Positions 1 to 12,800 are shown, numbered from the stretch's first letter. The stretch is DNA of 64,000 nucleotides from Leptodontidium sp. MPI-SDFR-AT-0119 (GCA_020726505.1 JAHLEZ010000044.1:1-64000); one strand, 5' to 3'. The notes: a model not told the origin generated them from the letters alone. Program-made: numbers and translations.

Positions 1-128
1 ACCGGGAAATTTTTGGTGATACGGCGGTTCGGGTTGAGCGTCTATTACAAAAACACTACCAAACCCATTTATATTATTATAAGCAATATGGCAAGACAAC
101 AATCAACCCAGCCCCAACTCACCCCCTA
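1..128. other. Left edge, no supported gene
   Basis: Short flank of the first LTR copy. An open frame runs through it into the LTR, but nothing in it is recognisable. It does not share a target-site duplication with the right flank of that LTR. Confidence 0.4.
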
Positions 129-681
129 TGTTACGGCTGGCAAGAGGTTGATACGGCGAGTTGACTCTAGTGTGACGCTTGCCCTAGAAAGACGGCAATC
201 ACGTGTGACTGACGCCTCACATATCAACACAAGACATATGACGATACCAAGCATCAACTTAGAATCTACAACTACGGAGGAAAGAAGGTAAGGAGAGATG
301 AGGTGTATATACAAAAGGTCGGTATGCCTAGCACCATGGTAATCTCGGTACGTCTCAATCGGGAAGTACTAAGTGGAGCCGGTGGAAATGAGGCTCTTGG
401 CATGGCCGATCGTCACATCTAGCTTTGTATTTGGGCCTAAAGCTACGCTCAGAATCGAGAAGAAAAGACAAGGAGAAAAGGAGAGCTCTCTGTAAGAGAC
501 AGCTCGAGTATAAATACACGAAGGACCCTCCTAATAGGGCTAGCGTAGTCGAACGCCATTCACATCAACATGTCGCATACTCGCCACCTAGTCTTCCCTA
601 TTAGGCTTAGCGCCGTCGCATAGCCAGCGATGCTACAAGCCCATGTCGGTTAGAATACGAGGCGCATCGTAGGTCGTAACA
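129..681 (+). mobile_element. Solo LTR, family A, with a nested LTR
   Basis: The element begins TGTTACGGCTGG and ends GGTCGTAACA, so it has the TG...CA ends and short inverted termini of an LTR. Without the nested insertion it is about 301 bp. It contains a TATA-like GTATAAATAC downstream of a purine-rich stretch, as expected of an LTR promoter. Two more copies lie in the window: 60534-61108 on the same strand and 40960-41977 reversed. The 5-bp flanks here (CCCTA and CGAAA) differ, unlike the other two copies, so this one may derive from recombination between elements or have a changed flank. No internal retrotransposon region is attached. It is probably a Ty3-like family, but no protein evidence is present. 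Confidence 0.75.
171..417 (+). mobile_element. Solo LTR, family B, nested in LTR A
   Basis: A 247-bp element starting TGTGACGCTTG and ending GATCGTCACA sits inside the family A LTR. It is flanked by a perfect 5-bp duplication TCTAG (166-170 and 418-422). The family A copy at 60.5 kb has the uninterrupted site with a single TCTAG, which gives the pre-insertion sequence. A second copy of the same LTR is at 61404-61652. TG...CA ends plus a 5-bp duplication fit a solo LTR better than a MITE. Confidence 0.85.
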
Positions 682-2274
682 CGAAACCCATACGATTTTC
701 TGAACCAGCACAAGCTGATATGTCAAATTCGTACTGTTCCGAGCGGAGTGATCGGGATCTTATAGCATCACTACCCCGGCCCCTCTGTTTATCGGCTTTG
801 CTCAAAACTACCTACCCGTTCCGAGCATATCTCGTATGCAGTCCAATAGCTGGCTTGCTTCCCTACAACACGAGAATAATATTATCGAATTTATACAATA
901 GTCTGACCTTTCAATACCCTTCCTTTCTTGACTACAATTAACTTACAAGAATTTCGGGTATTAATATTATAAGTACTCTTAATTATACGGTTGACTTGGC
1001 CTTTGCATAACTCTAAAACTTATTGCATAAAGCTAGGTCGCTATACTACTTTTGGTCCTGTATAAATATTGTTGTCCTTTAGCTAAGATGAAAGGAATGT
1101 GTTAATCATACAGTAAAGGTTGACTGCTGTGGGGAGAGGCAAAGGGAGGGCTGGAATCCATATATGAAAACAGAAGTTCGATACCTTTAGCGCTTGTGTA
1201 TAAAGGGAACTCTTCGTGGCTCCGGCCGTGGCAAAGAGCATGAAGGCTGGCCCATAAAAGGGATTTCATATTTGAAGAAAATCGAAGACTTGCTTTGCCT
1301 CCGCAATTTTGGTGGGGCAGTTCGTTGCTTCTAACGTCGCCAAAATGTTTCGCGTTAACAAGTCCAACAACGTCCGTCCACTACCTTTTTATTTTTTCGT
1401 GTATTGGAGCAAAGGTCTATAAACAGTAGAAATCAATTCACCGAATTATCCAAGCCTATGCTATTCTTTCTGATATTACGCAGAATACCGTGCGCTAGGC
1501 CAGTTTTAATTCGTCTGCACGGGACCAGGCTCCCAGCGGAAACAAAAATTATCCGGGACGGGAGCCTAAATGTCGGATGGGAATTGAGGGCATCACGTGT
1601 ATGCCCGAGCGCAGAGCTCTTACCTGTCTTTCCGGCGCTGTAGATTAGCTCTTCCCTCTTTAGACTGAATATATACTCTATGAGAGCACCCCAAACTCCC
1701 AATCTGACACTAAATTCTTGACCTGATGGTAGAGAGAGATAAACCAGCTACATAGCCTTGTTACGAAGCTGTCCACAGCGGCAACACGATCAAAGCTTAT
1801 AAACCTCTATCTCTCTACTTTACTAATTCTATCTAATTCTAATTTCAAATAGTCTGGCTGCTCTTACAAATTCTACGTAAAGTCGATTAAGATCACTGAC
1901 ATGGACTCGACTCCAAACACCTTTTCCTTCTCCGAATTACTGTTGCTTGTTTGGTGCTTCAGTGTTAGTTGAACATTAGAAAGGTTTTCCATCATACCCT
2001 AATTTAGTTAATAGATTGAGACATTTTGGGAACAGTAGTGTAAACTCAAGCTAGCAAAACTCACAGATATGAGGTGCAGGAATGATCACAATTTTAAAAT
2101 TCTCTTTTTCGCCGGTATCAACAACAAGACGGGAGCCTCGAACCTAGTGCTATATATCTGAGGCTGTGGCTGAGAGATTTGCCTTTGCATCGAACTTATT
2201 GACCACTGCTGGTGTTTGGGGATCAGGCCTTAGGTGTTTGGCGCTGCATTCAGTTCGTTCTGTTGCTTTATAGC
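682..2274. other. Intergenic, no gene recognised
   Basis: About 1.6 kb. Only short open frames are present on either strand and none resembles a known protein. No tandem repeat or terminal-repeat structure was noticed. It lies downstream of the minus-strand casein kinase gene. Confidence 0.4.
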
Positions 2275-3407
2275 TTAACCGCCCTTGCTATAGCTGAACT
2301 TCATCCAATCGTACTCGCCATCCTCTACTTCCCCAGTATTCTTCAGCGCCTGGGTGAACAAATTCCGAAGATAGTCATAATCGGGCGTGTCCTCGAATCC
2401 AAGGTTTCGGACATAGCTCAGATACTTGTTGAACTCCTGGGGAAACCCATCACATAGATCCTTGATCGCGGTCGCCTGATTTTTCTTCCCAATCTTCTCA
2501 TATTTTTGCTCTTTTGTAGTGGCCTTGAGTCCTTGCCAAGGTAGCCCGCCCCTCAGGAAATACGTGAAAATATGTCCCAGCGCCTCAAGGTCATCTCGTC
2601 TCGATTGTTCCCGACCCAGATGCGTATTTATAGTCATATATCTTGCAGTGCCAGAAAGTGATTTCCACTCACGATATGGGATATGTTGCTTCGTTTTGGG
2701 ATCCCGATATTGCTTGCCCATGCCAAAATCCACCACATGGATGACATTGGCGACTTCGGATCCAGGTGGACCAAGGAGAAAGTTGTCAGGCTTGATGTCA
2801 CGGTAGATGAGGTTCTTTTCGTGGATTGTTTGAATTCTCGAGAGCTACGTATAATAAGCATAAAATATCGACTGGAGATGGTGGCGAACTGACTGACCAT
2901 TTGCTTCGCTACCATAACCACAGTCTTAGTTGAGAATCTCCGATTGCATTTATTGAAGAGGTCTTCGAGAGAGGGGCCCAGGAGACCGATGACGAGGATA
3001 TTATGGAGGCATTCTTGACCAAAATAATAAACATTAGGGATACCAGCTATCTGAACATCAGTACTGCTATCTTCATGTGCCAATTTGGGCACACTGACGG
3101 CTGCCAACCAGAATTTTGTATGTTCGATACTCGTCTCGCAATTGTGGAGCATCACACTTTTGAGGTTCCTGCATATGACGGAAGTATAAGTATATAATCT
3201 TACTATATGGTGTGAAATCTCTGAACCTGCATAAAGCCTTGTGCCTATCATATTGATTGTGTGGTGGTGTTGACGTACAAACTTAATAGCGACCTGTTAG
3301 TTATTCAACAGGTTTGTCCTGCTATAGACTACACTAAATGAACCCTCTCCGATCTTCTTCCAGACTTTATAGTGGACGCCGATGACATTAGAGGATGAAG
3401 ATGCCAT
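2275..3407 (-). pseudogene. Casein kinase 1 (CK1/Hrr25 family), four exons, one nonsense codon
   Basis: CK1 kinases are Ser/Thr kinases acting in signalling, trafficking and DNA repair. Exons in transcript order are 3279-3407, 3099-3168, 2898-3046 and 2275-2844. The introns are 110, 52 and 53 bp with GT..AG ends, and phases match, giving 305 codons plus stop. Visible motifs are the glycine loop IGEGSFS, VAIKF (catalytic lysine), LGPSLEDLF, the catalytic loop [18 protein letters not shown], and the CK1 marker SLSGTARYM. Codon 37 (3297-3299) is TAA exactly where the family has the first Gln of NNQQVAIKF. CAA to TAA is a single C-to-T change in CpA context. The C-terminus is short: it ends soon after the kinase domain with FSYSKGG in place of the usual longer tail. 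Everything else is intact. It is probably a recently silenced paralogue; a sequencing error or readthrough is possible. Confidence 0.85.
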
Positions 3408-6130
3408 CGGATAGATTTTAAGAATTCGTGATCGAGCTCGACTGAGGGTTGCGCGTCAACATTGTTGGGAAAGGATATGGCGACTTATTGGAGAAACGCC
3501 AGACTCTGCCGACGATGGTCCCGGCGGCTGCAGCAAAGAAATATTAGCACATGAGTTAGTTTAATGAGGCCTATCAAATGATGCCGTCCGGTGCAACGAT
3601 TTGAAGGTCGATGGAGGTGAGGTCGACTGTGAGCCAGAGCGTGCCAGGGGGAGGAACTCACTTTGCAGATAGGGCTTGGACTTACAAACGAGTGCTCAGG
3701 CTTCGATATGCAGACTGAAATGGGAAGTTTTGTCCAAAGCGATTGTGTGATGTTGGAAACTCTTGGATCGTATGGGGATAACTGCAGCGAGATAACGAGT
3801 GTGGCGAGTAAAACCACAGCCACACGCTAAACTCAATCCAGTGAACACTCAGACGATTAAAAATTCTGCTGGAGTGCATGGAAAAGACGAAGAGATGTTG
3901 AGTACGGCCAATTCACGTGGCTCAACCTTACAAAACATCGAGTTGTCCATTCCCAGTTTTTCTCTCGTCTCTCAAAGGATCCCTCGACATCTAATCCACC
4001 TCCCAGGTTGGCGTTGCATGAAAGATGATTGATATGCCAATAAGTGCTATCGAGAAAATTCCAAATCACTATCAAAGGGAACCATCACGTTGACCAGAGC
4101 TTCCTGCTGCTCTCCGAAAGAAGCGACGTACAAAACAGTCCATTAGGCATAGAATCCATGCCTCTACCCAAGGCTTTGGATGCCCTGCCTCTGCTCAACG
4201 CCGTCTTCAAAGAAACCCTGCATCTCTGTCTACGGTATCTGCACTCTCACCTGAGCTTTCTCTTCCCAATGCAGAGTTTCAGGGTTAGTCTTAGCCGATA
4301 TCTCATTGGCTGCTCCTGTCCCAGCGATGTCGTGAACGCAACAAATTACGTGCCATTACATGGATAACAAAAATGGATTTCCTTTGTGCGTGCATTGACC
4401 GATGTTGAATTCTATAGCACGAGACGTGATATGGTGGGAAAACATGGTTGTGGAGAGGAAGATTACGATAGGGCAGGAGACACCGATAGAGATTCTTATG
4501 TTGGAAAATGGGTTGAAGATACTAACAGTGCCTATATTCATGCATATTCTTCATTCGAATCTGGAGGGGCAGTGACTCGAGCATTTGGATGTCTGAAGCA
4601 TAGCGCGGAGGATCGACTATCCTTCCATCAATCATATCGAGCCATTTTCGAGATTTAGTTGCTTCTCATATAAATTTAAATTCAATTTCAATGCAATTTT
4701 TCACTTTCCTTCCCCACTGCTAATTCGACTTCAACATAAAGTGGTCTAGGCCTGAAGTGGTTCCCTCATTTCCCGCGTCAACAGCCAGGTTCATGCAGTG
4801 CCGTGAAGTTGCTTGATGACAAACGATAAGCTACTTACCTGAGAAATATCTATCTAACGCGATCTCCGAATCGTTTGCTTCATATTTACCAATAGAAATA
4901 CATCTCCCCTCCAAATATCCTAGTATATCATTGAGTCATCGGGATAATTGGCATTTCGATAAAGCATTTTACGGCTTTTTGCCTCATAACGGGGTGTACC
5001 TTTCCCGCTCACTCAGATCAAGGTCTGAGATCACAAAGTGTTTAAATCTACTTCCTAACGGCCGCTGTGTAGCAATAGTCCATAAAAACCCCAAGTTTCG
5101 ATATGTTTCAGCTCGAAATATTGGAAGCCCATGCCATACTCTTGTTCCAGAATGGTTATTACTGTATAAGGCTAGCACATACTTTTACGTTCAAGCACAT
5201 TGCTTTGTGTCAAATGTATCCCGATCGATTGGACTCGTGGAAGGCTTATGGCGACGTGAACTTGAGCTTCACAATGTTAGATTTCTCCTAATGCAGCAAC
5301 GGCATACGTGAAGAGCGCAAAATTCGATCTACAGCTCGACGAGGACGCTAGCGAACTCATTTCTATGGCGAACTACTTTGCCTACGAGGCGTTTGAATCG
5401 TTACAGCAATACTATAGAATACCCAGAAACATAGCGCAAAGAAACATACGAGTTCTATTTAAAACACCCCTGGGCGGTCAACTTTTAGAGCTCCCCAGCT
5501 TGGTAAAGGATCCAATAAGACCACCCTTAGATATTATCCCCACTCGCCAGTCAGAGTGAACTTTCATCTTGTGCCTTATTAATTAGACCAAGTAAGCAAG
5601 AACGAAAGAGCTATTGAATGAAGCTAGACTAAAACGCCATTTTAGTATCAATATCATCCAATAGACCGCACCAGATTACAGTGCAAAGCTTTAGCTCGTC
5701 ACAAAGTTGGTGATAGACGGATGCCATAAGAAGAAGATATGTAAGAGAATTCACATCCACCATTTCTAGCCGAATGTGTCACAATTTCCCACAATAAATT
5801 TTGACTTGAAACAAGTTCGCGATAAATTATCCAAGCTTCTTTACATGCTTAATCATTAAAGCTCAACCATACTTTCCACATCAGACCACCACGCCTATGG
5901 GGTTTAACCTAATTTGCAGGAGTTCGGGAATAGGAGTAATTGTCATCAGGGAATAATACAAAAATAGCATACAATTCTGATTTGAACTAGCTACTGATGA
6001 TACGGTATCTTCTTTCAAAAATAGATTCTATACTTGGAATTATTCTTTGATACACTCTCTTTATTAACATGCATTCTCATCCGGATACTGTTTAGCGCAC
6101 GGTAAGTTATTCATCCTTTCACATTGTAAG
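3408..6130. other. Intergenic with gene debris
   Basis: There is no intact gene in 2.7 kb. Several open frames of 60-126 codons occur (for example 4931-5311 and 5308-5559, plus strand) but none has recognisable motifs or a credible continuation. The only suggestive peptide is the P450-like piece listed separately. Confidence 0.4.
4143..4226 (+). pseudogene. Possible cytochrome P450 K-helix remnant
   Basis: The frame encodes LDALPLLNAVFKETLHL, which resembles the segment before and in the P450 K-helix (usually ...LPLLNAVIKETLRL). The Arg of the ExxR motif would be His here. No heme-binding Cys region follows in any frame, and flanking frames are broken. If real, it is a decayed exon fragment. 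The call rests on this one short match. Confidence 0.3.
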
Positions 6131-6895
6131 ATGCCACCCTCCGGTAAGAGACTTGCTTCTGTTGAAGAACAAGTTCTCGGCTTGCATCAAGCTTTGCATT
6201 ATGATATCAATAAAGAGCAAACTTTTCACCATTCTGCCGCTGTGCGACATACACCTACAAGCGGGACAGTACCCAGTAGCTCAACACTTCGGCTAGACAC
6301 TAACATAACACAATCAATTCAAACACCTGAAATTGAAAAGCGTTTTCAAGACTCGCTCATATCCGGAACCAATAAGACTAAGGCACATAAAGATATGGTA
6401 TATGAGGAGTATTGCATATCTTTCAAGTACAAGCTTTCTGCCACCGGCAGCCTTTGGTTTCTTTTATTCGGGTTCGTTCTATGCTCAGGAACATTTACAA
6501 CTATTAAACTCAACACCGCTGAAGAGGTTTTAATTTCAAAATTTGAAAATATTCCTATGTTTGTTTTAGGCATTCTATTCTGTGTAGGTTCATCATGTGC
6601 TTTAATCTGTCTCGCTTGCAGATGGAGAAGAAATTCAATATGGCTCGTTGAAAGAATACTTCTGTACGTTATTTTCAACATTTTATAGGCAAGTCTTGAT
6701 TAACAGAACAGACCGGGATTTATTAATTCGGCAACTGGACTGGCAAACACTTTGGTTAGTGTAGGCACTGTTCATCATTGGGAAGTCTCCGCCACAGCGA
6801 AGAGCACGATTATTATAACCACGATTTATCTAGGAATATTCGCTGTTCCGCTTATCTGGTATAGTCCCTCACTCTGGCGTAAAGAGGGAGACTAG
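6131..6895 (+). CDS. Four-transmembrane hypothetical protein, two exons
   Basis: Exon 1 is 6131-6663 and exon 2 is 6712-6895, with a 48-bp intron (GTACGT..CAG, branch-like TTGATTAAC), giving 238 residues. About 100 polar N-terminal residues are followed by hydrophobic helices near residues 104-126 and 140-163. After the splice come LPGFINSATGLANTLVSVG and a last helix ending near a charged C-terminus (WRKEGD). The intron was chosen because it alone joins the two frames in phase and creates the LPGF... junction. The four-helix layout with a small loop reading VHHWEVSA recalls lineage-specific fungal membrane proteins. No enzyme motif is visible and the function is unknown. It lies 1.06 kb upstream of another membrane-protein gene on the same strand. 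Confidence 0.7.
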
Positions 6896-7956
6896 GAGCA
6901 GAATCACGAAATGTCTTGAGGAAGATTTGCTATTGTTCTGTAAACACGCACTTGCCTGTGGTATGAGATCTACAGAGCTCCGTCAAGTCAATCAACTCGG
7001 AAATACCTGGTAGCGTAAAGATGGATGTCTGAAAGGCTTTTAGAGATATACAGTCAAAAAACGTGGAAGAGTCGTTTGGATAAATATGCTGCCCTTTGTT
7101 TAATTATGTGATTATTGTCTGGTTTTCAGTATAGTAGTGGATGTTTGATGTAAGGCCTACTGTAACTCCAGCGTTTTCCTGAAAAATAATACTTAAAATT
7201 AATCTGCCTTATCTGCTCATTGCTTCCGACCCTCGATCCCGTTCTGATTTGTAAATGGATGGATCTCGTGATGACAACGGTTTGTTCCCCTACGGGATCG
7301 AAACTTTGGTGTCTCGTTATGGAAAAACTTTGTTCCGCCTCGGCAACTCCCAAAGAAGAATTTGAGTGTCAGCGCGGACATGATAACTTTACCTTACTTA
7401 CTATAGAGAAAGCAATTACTTGGATGTCAGTGGAGACAGGAATGACTTTACCTTGTCAACCGGGCGGGGAAACAATCAGTGTACATGATGACTTTACCCT
7501 TGCTAGCGGTCAGAGAAAATCACTACGGTCAACCACAGCGCACTGCCTAAACACAGTATGACTGAAAATAGACGTCATCCCGAGACGAGGCTGTATTTCG
7601 ATACATTTTATCGTGGTCCCACCATACTGTGAGGTGAGCTCACGATATCGACGCAGACAAATGAAGTTCAATCACCATACTGTAACCCTCCAAGGAGCAA
7701 CTTACTATTAGTTTTGCCCTTCCCTTCACTCTGCTACGGGATGCTGACCATGTGTTTAACTGTAGGACGTTTCTGAGCTATTTTTGGTGTTATGCAAAGA
7801 TTACTGATTATATATAACTGGCACATTTCTATTTTGAGCCAACCTAGATGAAAGAGTTGGAGTGGGTGTTTTTTCAGGGATATATAATGACAAGCCCTTA
7901 GAATTCTGTACATCGAATGTTTTGCAAATTCCTTCTCTAAATTGACTTGACATATC
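6896..7956. other. Intergenic between two membrane-protein genes
   Basis: There is no supported gene. A translated stretch at 7366-7520 is internally repetitive and shares a unit with 25.2-25.5 kb (listed separately). The last 300 bp should hold the promoter of the SUR7-type gene, but no specific element was identified. Confidence 0.4.
7366..7520. repeat. Degenerate minisatellite-like repeat
   Basis: At least three degenerate copies of a unit resembling GATGACTTTACCCTTGCTAG occur here, about 50-70 bp apart. The same unit recurs at 25150-25460 (GATGACCTTACCCTGCTAG). Translated, the units give a recurrent DDFTLAS/DDLTLLA peptide, but stops and shifts in the second array argue against a protein. 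It may be a dispersed intergenic repeat. Confidence 0.5.
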
Positions 7957-8787
7957 ATGGGCAAATTGAGCATATCCGCGTGGCTGCCATTAGGATTTAA
8001 TATTGTGTCTCTTGCATGTATTACATCGGTATGTCTAGGAGGTATCTATTCGCATTTGAGTAATATATACTTCATGAAGGTATATCTGTAAAAATTGAAT
8101 TATAAAAGGCCGATACTAAGGATTTTAATATAGGCCAATACTTCCAATTTGTCTATTCATCCTCCATTGGCCAATGTTCCTCTTCTCGGTGGAATATCCT
8201 CTGCCCTTGGAGCTTCCAAGGGCCTCAATGTCTCAGCATCCTCCTTAGGTCTTGCGGATTCGTACACGGTTGCTTTATGGTCCTATTGTGCTGATAAAAA
8301 TGGGATTTCATCTTCAAATACTAGCTGCAGTACCCCTACGAGAGACTTTTGGTTTGATCCTGTTCAAGCCTGGCATCTAAAGAACACAGTATTTGCTGAT
8401 GGACTTCCTAAAGCCCTAGATGATGTATTAAAAACCTACCACTCAGTGTCCAGGGTTATGGTAAGGTTATATTTAATTGCAATATCCATCACAGCGGCAT
8501 CTACAATTCTCGGATTTTGCGCTGTGTTCTCTTTGGTGGGTTCTATTCTGCCACTTATTATGACATCTATATCTACGGTCGGCTTACTCACAGCCTCAAT
8601 CATGGCCACTGTTGTATACAGTAGCGTAGTTGGAACTTTCGATACAGTCCTTCGATCATATGGCGTAGATGCGACTCTGGGTCTGAATATGTTTGCACTT
8701 ACCTGGAGTGCTTTTCTATCGGCAAAGATATCAAGTTTCCTATGGTTTTTTAGGGGTCTTTGTTGCTGCTGTGGCAAACGCAAATAG
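7957..8787 (+). CDS. SUR7/PalI-family plasma-membrane protein, two exons
   Basis: Exon 1 is 7957-8079 and exon 2 is 8134-8787, with a 54-bp phase-0 intron (GTATAT..ATAG, branch-like ATACTAAG), giving 258 residues. The first helix (about residues 9-30) starts MGKLSISAWLPLGFNIVSL. A Cys- and Trp-containing extracellular loop follows: YTVALWSYC, then Cys in NTSCSTP, then FWFDPVQAW, the SUR7-type loop signature. Three further helices come next (roughly residues 146-170, 176-200 and 222-244), then a CCCC-plus-basic tail that could be palmitoylated. The family acts in eisosome/MCC membrane domains or in pH sensing (PalI). The frame has no defects, and length and topology fit the family. Confidence 0.85.
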
Positions 8788-9185
8788 AGGACTCAACCCG
8801 CGAGGAATTCATGCGTCGTGACGCTATTCCAGACTTTTTACCACATTCGTTGTTTATTCGGTAACGCACGCTTTGAAGCCTCGACGACATACAGTTCAGA
8901 GGATATGGGAGGGAGAGATATAAAGCAAGTTTGGTGATTTATACGCATAATTAAGGATCACCAGACCCCGAATTGATCCCTTTGGTGCTGTCTTGATCCA
9001 CTGCATAAGAACTGACTTATAGTGCTGACGTTAGTCCACCTTTGCTGGGCTTCGGTCGAAGTCCCGAATTTTCTTGATAAACAGAGATCTACCATAAACA
9101 TAGAAAATACCATAAACATAGAAATTGAAGTGTACCTACTGTATACCGCCAAAAACAACCATTACTTATCAGTGAGTGTACTATA
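8788..9185. other. Intergenic, left flank of the DNA transposon
   Basis: No gene is seen. It runs from the stop of the SUR7-type gene to the TA dinucleotide (9184-9185) at which the 4.2 kb transposon inserted. Confidence 0.5.
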
Positions 9186-9212
9186 CAGTCGGACCGCATC
9201 AAACACGGTAAA
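9186..9212 (+). repeat. Left terminal inverted repeat
   Basis: This 27-bp end matches the reverse complement of 13360-13386 without mismatch. The match continues with one small length difference in the following A/T run. Confidence 0.92.
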
Positions 9213-9340
9213 TTTGAGAAGTTTTAATAACTAATAAACTGTTTAATACATTATCTGCGCTAGCTTATAAGCTCTCTAAAGAATCCACTTTTATCCCGAT
9301 CGGGTTAGCGGGGGGAAAGTTATTATTATATATGCCGTGT

Positions 9341-9381
9341 CTTGGCGTGCCAAGAGGGGTCCAAAATATTTGAGGATTTTT
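9341..9381. repeat. Left subterminal repeat
   Basis: The core GGGGTCCAAAATATTT is preceded by CTTGGC. The same core occurs near the other end at 13193-13226 in direct, not inverted, orientation. It could be a transposase-binding site, by analogy with subterminal sites in other TIR elements. Confidence 0.6.
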
Positions 9382-9802
9382 CTTTTTATATATATATACT
9401 TTTTAAATCCATTAGTGAATATTTTTAGAAACTTTTTGTTTGTAATATCCTTAATAAATATAATACAGCCTATAAGCCAAAAAATAGTGTTAGAATATTA
9501 GCTCTTATAAGTTTATTGGAATATTTTTATTTTTTATTATTATTTTAAAACCAAAAATTTATTTATTTATTATTTATTATATATATAAAGTTATTATATA
9601 AGAATTAATAATTATAATAAATATTTAGGTATTTAAAGAATAAGGTTGCTTAGTCATTAGCGTGGTTAGTCTTATACTACAATCATAAAGCAATATCTTC
9701 TTGTCAAATATTTCTTCTTTTTTAAATATCGCTCTTTATAAAGCACTTTTATAACTATCGAGCTAGCTACCGCGCTAGCAAATAAATACAAAATCCAACC
9801 AA

Positions 9803-12800
9803 TTAAGCTAATTCGTCTCTCTCTTGCTCTATTATTCCTTCTGGGACTATATCAAACTCTTTCATCATAGTCTCCGAAATAGTCCTATGGCCGCTTTGTT
9901 TCTTAACACACCAAGCGGCTTGTTTGACGCTAAGCCCTTTTCGGTAAGCATCCATGAAGCGAGAAGCTCTATTACAGTACCTTCGTAACGTATCAAGAGG
10001 ACAAGAATCTAAAGCTTTAAAGCAAGCTTCTCTAGCCTAAGAAATATAAATTAGTAAATTAAATTAAAAGCTTTAAGTTATATAACGTACTTCTAAGAAC
10101 GTTTCCTTCCAAACCTGTCGATAAAGGTTTTTACAATAGGCCCAATACATCTCAATCGGGTTTAGCTCACAGTGGAATTTCGGTAGAAATAAACACTTAT
10201 GGCCTCTAGCCAATAAGATCTCTTCAAGCGCTGACTTTTGCTCAAAGAAGTCTTTATGATTAGCTAGAATCCTTGCCAAGCAACAGGTTGTAGGCTCTTT
10301 AGGAGGCCAAGAGAGAATTGGGTTACAATTCTTCTTAGCTTTACCCGAGCACTTAGCAATAGGGCATTTTTTACCTATTAATAATTAATAAATTACTTAA
10401 TAAATAGAATAAAAAACACTTACTAATTGGTAAACAACCTCTCTCAGCAAGAATAGCTTTAATCCCTTTCGGGACCTCTTCTATTATAGTCTTCTTGACT
10501 CGCTTCTTATTAGGGTGGCCCTCAATTGCTACCTTAATAGTCTTTTCGACCTTGTAATTAAGCTCTTGAAGAGTCCCAACTAGCCCGCGAGCTCGCTTAG
10601 CCTCGCTAATATCAGGAGGAAAGACTGTATTCTGTAAACTTAAAGTTAGTAAGTATTTCCTAAAAGGGAAGGTATAATTAATAACTGACCTTCTGAGGCA
10701 AAGGAGCTCCACCTTCACTAAGATTCATCGCAAAGGCGTTTAAAGCTCCGTCTCCCTTACTAGCGTGAGCACTTGATTGGTCGAATACGAAAACAGCTAC
10801 CTTATTTGGGTGCTTTTCTTCGAATATATCAATAGCTCGCTCAACCTGATCAAGCAATTGCTTTGTATCCCAATAAGGCGTTTTTTGTGGTCCTCCGGGA
10901 TAAATGATTTCCCGAGCGTCTTTCTGACCAATCATAAGCCTCCCTTCAAGACTTATAAAGTCAGAACAGTGGATTAAGCCTCCTTTGCTTTTAGAAGGCA
11001 TTTTTTGTTGATTTTCGTCAAGCCAAATTCGCTTAGAGTACTCTTTAGCGTGAAAGCAACTCTCGTCGTGGTAATATATAACGTGCTCTTTCTCTCCAAA
11101 GGGTAGGTCAGGTGTGATAGGTTGTAATACTCCATTAGCGTCTTCTTCGTAGTTAGTAGTAAGAGATTGATAGTAAGCAATTTGCGGGAGGAATTCCTAT
11201 TAAATTAGTTAGTAACTTAAAGGTTTAAATCAATTAGTAACTTAAAGGTTATATACACTTGCGCTACCCCTGTGTAAAATATACGTACCCCTTGCGACTA
11301 AAATACTTCCTAAAAGGGAAGGTATAACTTACTTTTTGACGATATTCGATCACATCATCTCTCTCATGGCCGTCCACATATACCCCTTTCTTTTCTTCAG
11401 TAGCGTGAAATCCGAGTCGATTTAACCACTTATAAGTAGCTGTTTTACCGAGGGGTTTCCACTCTTTTGGCTTTTTACCGGGGTTTTTGCCTGTATTAGT
11501 TATATGTCCAATAAGAGGCTTTTTAGACTTCTTTGCACTAGCAAGTAAGCGAGGCATGATTTCCGAATTGAGAGCGTGTCGAAAGCCTTTAGGAGTGACA
11601 GTAGCGAGCTTTTGAGATAATAACCAAGCTCGGCAAGCTCGAAATACGTCTTCGTTGTCTAAATAAGACCGACTTTTGCGTTTTCCTCCTCGAGTTTCGA
11701 TAGGTAGGTATCCGTAGGCTCGATAATAAAGAAACAACGCTCTAATTTTGCGGGCAAGAGTTTTTCCGTCGGCCGTAGGATGGTTACTTTGCGCAACAAG
11801 TAGAGAGGCTTCAATTCGGCCTTTACGAGGACTCTTTTTTAAGAGGTTTTGGACGTATTGTTGAATAAGCGAGTATTCGAAGCGTAACCGAGGCAAAAGA
11901 AGAAGGCGTTTATCGTTGACTTGTTTCCTGATTGAGTCTAGTACCTCTCTATAAGTCCTTGGCGTAGAAGAGGCTTCTGTAGAGGTATTGATAGCGTCTC
12001 CAATAAGCGAGTCTAATAAGAGCTCGCTTCGTCCACTGTCGATAAACTCAATATTATTTAAATCGTCTAACTCAATTGAGTTATCTTCAGCTTTAAACTC
12101 AGCCTCTATAAGAGCGTCAAACTCTAAATCTTCGTCGTCACTAGAATTAATATCTTCGAATATATCTTCTTCTTGAATAGGCGAAGGCGTAAGTTGAGGT
12201 TGAGGCTTAAAAAAAGCAGAAAGAGGTTGTTGAGTTGTTGACTTAATAGCCGAAGGAGTTGCGCTGGCCTTTTGAAGCGAGGTTTGCCGAATTAACTCTC
12301 TTTTAGTAGCGTTTACTCGTTTACGAGTCGTACGGGGCTTTTCTTCGAGAGGCGTAAGTTTACTCTTATAAGAGCCTCTAAGATCTAATTTAAATTATTA
12401 GTTAAATAAACTATATATTAAAGAGGTAAATACGTACTGAGAGTTGGCGTATTAATCACTTTTTCAGAAGGTATACTCCATTTGCCTTCTGAATTAATAA
12501 CTGACTGAATAAAGTACTTAGAGCGTTTAAACTCTTCAGGTAATTCATTCTCAGCATCTGATTCGTCAATATCCTCCCTGTCTAGCCTATCCGGGCCTAG
12601 CTCTTCAAGATCTTGATCTAAATACTCGTTATTACAAGTAATATCATCTTCTTCTTCACTCTCTGACTCCCACTCTTCTTCTTCACTCTCTGATTCGTTA
12701 ATCGCTTGAGCTCGTATATCGTCCTCGCCTTCTGATTCGTCAATTTGACTACTATTAAAAGCAGTAGGCGTAGAAGTGGCAAGCTTTATAGGCCGTAAGG

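Noticed and set aside
171..417. Interpretation of the 247-bp nested element as a MITE because of its TGTGACG/CGTCACA inverted ends
   Set aside because: Both copies have 5-bp duplications and TG...CA ends, which fit a solo LTR. No transposase family with these features is indicated.
3485..3823. Minus-strand frame beginning with a hydrophobic, signal-like segment
   Set aside because: It has no recognisable mature protein. A single short frame upstream of the CK1 gene is not enough.
4931..5559. Two overlapping plus-strand open frames of 126 and 83 codons
   Set aside because: No motif, no plausible splice joining the two, and no support from composition. Treated as chance frames.
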